From: Hemicentrotus pulcherrimus
Lineage: Eukaryota > Echinodermata > Echinoidea > Camarodonta > Strongylocentrotidae
Assembly (NCBI GenBank): GCA_003118195.1
Contig: BEXV01000757.1
Coordinates: 27,712 to 91,711, forward strand
DNA: 64,000 bases
Direction: 5' to 3'
Shown: positions 59,641 to 64,000 of the stretch, one piece after another
Position numbering within the stretch: the stretch's first letter is position 1
Layout: every line of letters begins with the position of its first letter
Translations under genes and position numbers: made by a program
The notes under the pieces: model-generated
The model's input: the letters and a program-made list of their open reading frames with translations, nothing else
What the model was told of the DNA's origin: nothing
The model's database searches: none

Positions 59641-60059
59641 TGAAACATCTGAATTTTAAGGATTTGACTATCACAAACTATCATGAATATTGTTTCCTTT
59701 GGAACCAACCCCTTTCTAATCCTAAAATATCTGTACTAATTTTACCTGATATGAGACTTCATTGTTACAATTACAATTTCATCTTTTAAATGTATTGAAC
59801 CTCGTCTGCGATTGATCTGAAGCAATCGCAAGTCCTCCAATCAATCAGAAGTTTTCAGTCTCCTATCAATTTTAAATAAGTTGCAACTATTCGCTACTGT
59901 TTATAAAAGCGGGGTTCTGAGGTTTATAGAATGCACCATTGTAATTTTGTAGCAGAAAATTTCTTATACAATGTGAGATAAAAATCTACCCCTCCATCAT
60001 TTCATCTGTGATCTTCTGTCTCTGATCATCTTTCTCCTTCTTTCCTCTTCTGTTTGCAG

Positions 60060-60142
60060 TAAGTGCCGTCAGGGCCATCGGTGAGAGCGACATCATGCGA
60101 GACTTCCTCAGCACCGAGATAGACGACACAGAGCCAGAGAGG
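60060..60142 (+). CDS. SNX27: SNX27 exon C: PX/FERM junction
   Basis: An 83-nt exon after TCTCTTTCC-type pyrimidines ending TGTTTGCAG and before the consensus donor GTAAGTAA. It enters in phase 1 (the g of exon B plus TA makes Val) and leaves in phase 0. It encodes SAVRAIGESDIMRDFLS followed by an acidic TEIDDTEPER, matching the vertebrate segment with IGESDIMQEFLS that ends the PX domain and leads to the FERM-like F1 lobe. The next exon, expected to encode the start of F1, was not found before the window ends. Confidence 0.92.
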
Positions 60143-60199
60143 GTAAGTAAGCTTGGACTGATCCCAAAGGACCGGATCCAATACCTTGAAATTTAACTG

Positions 60200-61500
60200 T
60201 CACAGATGATTGCATTCCTAGTCACTTTGCGTTCTCAATGATGATGGCTGCGGTATTAAAGGGTCACATTTATGTTCACTGAAATACATTCATCGAAATA
60301 CATTCATCTACCCAGTTTTGGCTCTTTTATTCTTAATAGTAAACAATGCATTATTTACGTTTTGCATGTAGTTTTGAATCTGACCAGTCATTTAATAGAT
60401 TGCATGATCTTTTGTTATTATTTTGGAGACTATCATTTATTGCAGATACAAATGAAATATTGCTCTTGGATGTGAATAGATCCATGCTGCTAAAAGTTGT
60501 AAAGGCATGGCTCCAGTTAAAAAATGAATTATTCATACCCTTTGTAAATTTGATGTTTTTCTTGGGCATACATATAACTCGAGAATTAAAGGTTGACTAG
60601 TTGAATTAGGGCCTTTGTTCAATGCCTTTAGATGTAAGCCCAATATGTCACATGCTCATGAAATGCGTATCGGGACAAATCAATTTTCACATAATAACAA
60701 AAATAAAAAACTAGGAAAATCTTGTAATGAATAATTTAGTCGTTAACTGTAAATAACTTTGGAATTACCTGTAAGATGATGTCCTTTTTATTCACTTGGT
60801 GAAAAGAGAGGTCATGGAATTGAACTGGGATATACTTGCACTTGGCCATTTACTGGTTAGAGACAACTTGATTCAGTCTGAAAGGCATTCGTGTAGTTCT
60901 AATGTCCCTTAATCAACCTTTCACAGATCATTCCTTTTCCATTTACTGCTCGTTTCCAATGACTTTTGCTCAGTCATTAAAGGGGTCTACTTTAGGAACG
61001 TCAAATATTCAATGAAGAAAGTTAGAACCTAGCCTGAAGGACTAATTAACCTTTCACAGGCAATTTCTTTTTCATTGGTAGTGTCTATTTCCATCGACTT
61101 GAATTTATTACAGTTTTGAATCAAGCATTATACCCAAGTCTAATGTAAGATCCTTGCATATTCACTGAAGTATTGTTGGAATGACTCCTAAAGGACAAGT
61201 TCTCTACATGTATATCATTAAAATAATTGTGTCATAGACACTTTCTTTTATATTTATTGTATAATTTTAATGACATGAGCATATTAATTAAGGTTTGAAC
61301 CTTGCATTATACCCAAGTTTAAGATAAGAACCTTGTTTATACACTGAAGTAAAGTTGGAACCTCTCCTAAAGGGATTATTAGCTCTGCTATCATGAAATC
61401 AACCTTTCACAGACAATTTCATTTCCATTTACTGTGTATTTCTAATGTCTCTGGATCTGTAATTGATCATTTAATTTAATCAGTATGCAAGTATTTTCAG
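60200..61500. repeat. Diverged tandem array after exon C
   Basis: CAACCTTTCACAGACAATTTC-type, TTCATTTCCATTTACTG-type, GCATTATACCCAAGT-type and TTCACTGAAGTA-type segments recur near 60205, 60910, 61050 and 61390 in a similar order. No exon was recognised. Confidence 0.7.
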
Positions 61501-61644
61501 CAGAATTCAACATATCTTAAGTATGCAAAAGAAAAATGTGCCAAACCAATAAAAAAGATGCTTGATATAGCGCCTTTCCATGAAGTTACAAAATGCAGCA
61601 TGCATCGCCCCACATGTTTGGGACTCTTAAACAATAACATATCA

Positions 61645-61708
61645 CTTCAAAAATCTGAAGGGCACTAACTGTTTTAATGAAGTAAATGACCTTCCCGTTC
61701 TCAACAGA
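61645..61708 (+). repeat. GAGAGCCAGAAGGGC hairpin, copy 8 (degenerate)
   Basis: AAATCTGAAGGGCACTAACT on the left and AATGACCTTCCCGTTCTCAA then CAG on the right keep the family's arm order, with an imperfect stem. Confidence 0.6.
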
Positions 61709-63348
61709 GACATTACTTCATGAGCAATGTATATGGATGAATACAGCAAAAATGTGTTTTTGATGCAATACAGCTTTTCATTTTACCGAAGCTCCTATTA
61801 AAGACTCGATCCTCACCAAATTCTAGTCAGCTTGTGAGGCCGACAATTATGTTTTTGTACCCTTTGAGAAAAATAGAGTAATGGCTGTTTTGGGTATCAT
61901 TCTTGCTCCTAGGCTGTAAACATCCAATGCTAGCTCTCTTTCCCATCTGACAGTCATCACACACTAAAAATCAGCAAAAATTTCTGCTGTATAGATATGC
62001 TGTTAATGATATTTAGGAGTCCTAATGAGATAGTCATGGGTATTAATTTCTTTGGAGCCTGCTATACTCAGTAGTCTGAAAAGTAGATTGAATTTGCCAT
62101 GGTGGATGGGGGCTTTTTTTTTTTTTTTGCGAGACGTACGTGTCTCCCTCTTTGCTGTGCTGGCAGTCATTTGAGACCTATTTTTCGTGGTCTCTGTCTC
62201 TAAGCGACAATTCCATTATGCCGCGTATTGTAATGCAGCCTGTCTCTAATGGGAGCTTTGCGCGGGGTGAGGTATGTCGGGTGGTAATTTGGAGTATCAG
62301 ATATCACATAGTTCTCTCCCATTTTCAGGCGTAGAAAACACCTAGGCTGGCTGAAAACTGGGTAATGTACGAAGATGAAAAGGCCGACATTTGAAATAAG
62401 GCCTTCGTAATAGCACATAGCATGAGAATATACATGTAGAATTCGAGTTATTCAGTTTTATTGAAATTTTAAAAAATAGAATGTTACCCAATTTTCAAGT
62501 AAGAAATGAGAGTGAAAAGGAATAAATAGTTGGGAAACTGATAATAATAGATTGTAAAAAATATTGATCTTGTGTAGATATGAAAACAGCATGTGCAAAC
62601 ATTTTCTTCACTTACTCTCCTGTAGACGTACATTTTTGACTGTAGATTACTGCATGCGAGCTCACTTTTTGCATAATCAATTGACCTCATAAAGTAGTTG
62701 TAAATTTTATTCCGGATTTACAGGTTTTTAAAACTTCTCTAATTAGGTAGGAAGTGTGCAAGCTGAGTACTAGTGTATTATGAAGGATCAAAAGGGGTAT
62801 AAAAAGCAGTGATAGTAGATAAAGAAATTTCTCTAATGCCCACTTTTTCCAACAAAGCAAAGCGCAATCCCTAGGAATATCTACGTTGAAAGAAACTAGT
62901 TCCCTAAACCTCAACTTGGAATTTGATATTTTAATGGTTTTCTGTCTGGTAAAAATGGTTTTGTATGCGTTGCATAGAGTTGTTTTCACATTGGTCAAGA
63001 TGGCCTGATATTCAAACTCTTCTCATATAAACCCACGAAACTGTCATTTATATACCGGTCAACAAACCATTGTTGCCATGATGTAAGATCGCACTTACTA
63101 TCGAAAATAATTTGGGAATCTGCCTAAAATATGCAGGTCAATCTAAAGTGATATGTACATCACAAAATATGAAAAGTGTACCTTATAAAATTTGGGGTAG
63201 ACTTTAAAAGATTATTGTTATTATTATTATAGATTCTGACAGCCATTTCAGGATACATGTAAAACAGTTTGAATGCAACTTAACAATACACATTGATACC
63301 AATGTAAATTTGGATAATTAAGTTGATAGTAGTCTGTCTTTGAATAAA
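61709..63348. other. No gene recognised
   Basis: Presumed SNX27 intron. A GC-richer patch at 62140-62340 is open on both strands without a domain. No FERM exon was seen. Confidence 0.45.
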
Positions 63349-63447
63349 TCGTCCTTGTTTTCACGAAGTGACGGTAGTGAGGAAAATCGTAATGCAAAGT
63401 GAATGCAATTTTTTTTCACTACCGTCACTTCGTGAAAACAGCGACGA
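63349..63447. mobile_element. 99-bp MITE, copy 2
   Basis: Identical to 55761-55859 except for one base in the loop (AATGC versus AACGC). The flanking bases differ, and no clear target duplication was found. Confidence 0.92.
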
Positions 63448-63684
63448 AATAATGAGCTATATACATCAGCAGAATGCATAGAATACAATTGTACGGATGA
63501 TTCAACCACTTGATGTTAGGTATCGACAGAACATTGCCATGGTGATATGAAGAGGCCAGTTAATGATTCCAGCAGAACATTATGTGAATAGAAAGAGACC
63601 TTGATGGTTACGGAAGTTTACCCAATCAATTGAGTTTTTTTATAACACGCATTTCCTTTGACTTCAGCCTGAGTTATCTTTAGA

Positions 63685-63985
63685 CTTATTAATAATAATG
63701 ATGATAAATGTAACTAATATATAGTGCCAAATCCGCTCTGTGGAGTGCTCAAGGTGCATGTAGAAAGAATTAAGAATTACACAGAAGCGTTTTTACATGA
63801 TTTTTAAAGGAATCAGAGGTTATACACTTTTTGATGTCTTCAGGAAGGCTATTCCATAAGGGTAGGACATGCACGAGCAAAGGATCTAATTTCCCCCAAG
63901 TTTTTGCAACTTTAGGAATCGCTATAACTTTAGGAATCGCAATAACTTTAGGAATCGCAAGGGAATCGGAAGTGAAATTATTCAT
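63685..63985 (-). mobile_element. LINE (non-LTR retrotransposon) 3' end
   Basis: The minus-strand frame 63985-63770 ends with PLWNSLPEDIKK and SFKNHVKTLL, the hallmark C-terminus of LINE ORF2 (a WNSLP motif followed by FK...K). After the stop comes a 3' UTR with CACTCCACAGAGCGGATTT and a (TTA)n-type tail at about 63685-63705. An in-frame TAA lies just upstream of the first ATG, so this copy is dead. An 18-bp segment encoding IAIPKV is tandemly triplicated at 63914-63960. Confidence 0.75.
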
Positions 63986-64000
63986 TAGGTTTTACAAAAA

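Larger units (their letters stand above)
47116..60059 (+). other. SNX27 intron between exons B and C
   Basis: A 12,944-bp phase-1 intron, from GTAACG to TCTGTTTGCAG. It holds at least seven inverted-repeat elements, several hairpin-family copies, four tandem arrays and one 264-bp gap, listed separately. The remaining stretches (49740-50080, 51060-52370, 53211-53780, 54780-55460) show no exon. The 122-residue frame at 54777-55145 has no domain. Confidence 0.85.

Overview
This window is eukaryotic nuclear DNA. It is AT-rich and mostly non-coding, with short exons split by GT-AG introns, many inverted-repeat (MITE-like) elements, a tRNA-derived SINE, LINE remnants and dozens of local tandem duplications. 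Very frequent short (TACATG)n islands and the gene content suggest a marine invertebrate deuterostome, most likely an echinoderm such as a sea urchin. That assignment is inference from sequence style, not a database match.

Only one protein-coding gene can be supported: three consecutive internal exons of sorting nexin 27 (SNX27) on the + strand. Exon A (43495-43726) carries the end of the PDZ domain, the linker and the start of the PX domain. Exon B (46923-47115) carries most of the PX domain. Exon C (60060-60142) carries the PX/FERM junction. Intron phases fit (2, 0, 1, 0) and the splice sites are canonical. The N-terminal PDZ exons and the C-terminal FERM-like exons were not found, so the gene probably extends beyond both ends of the window, or its first exons escaped notice in the 43 kb upstream.

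Layout. 1-43.5 kb: no recognisable exons; MITEs with TTAA, TA or CTA target sites, a SINE, tandem arrays, purine tracts, and a 724-bp sequence present twice (one copy beside a 750-bp gap). 43.5-47.1 kb: exons A and B, with two decayed tandem copies of the PX exon just upstream of exon B. 47.1-60.1 kb: a 13-kb intron packed with transposons (one hAT-type with 8-bp target duplications, one element nested in another) and tandem arrays. 60.1-64 kb: exon C, another tandem array, and a LINE 3' end on the minus strand at the right edge.

Two observations stand out. First, a family of about 65-85 bp hairpins (stem core GAGAGCCAGAAGGGC) occurs about ten times between 19 and 62 kb; every copy that can be oriented points the same way, and loops diverge while stems are kept. 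Second, the PX exon of SNX27 has been tandemly duplicated, and the extra copies have decayed into pseudo-exons that carry stray splice signals. All alignments were made by eye, so identities and boundaries are approximate.
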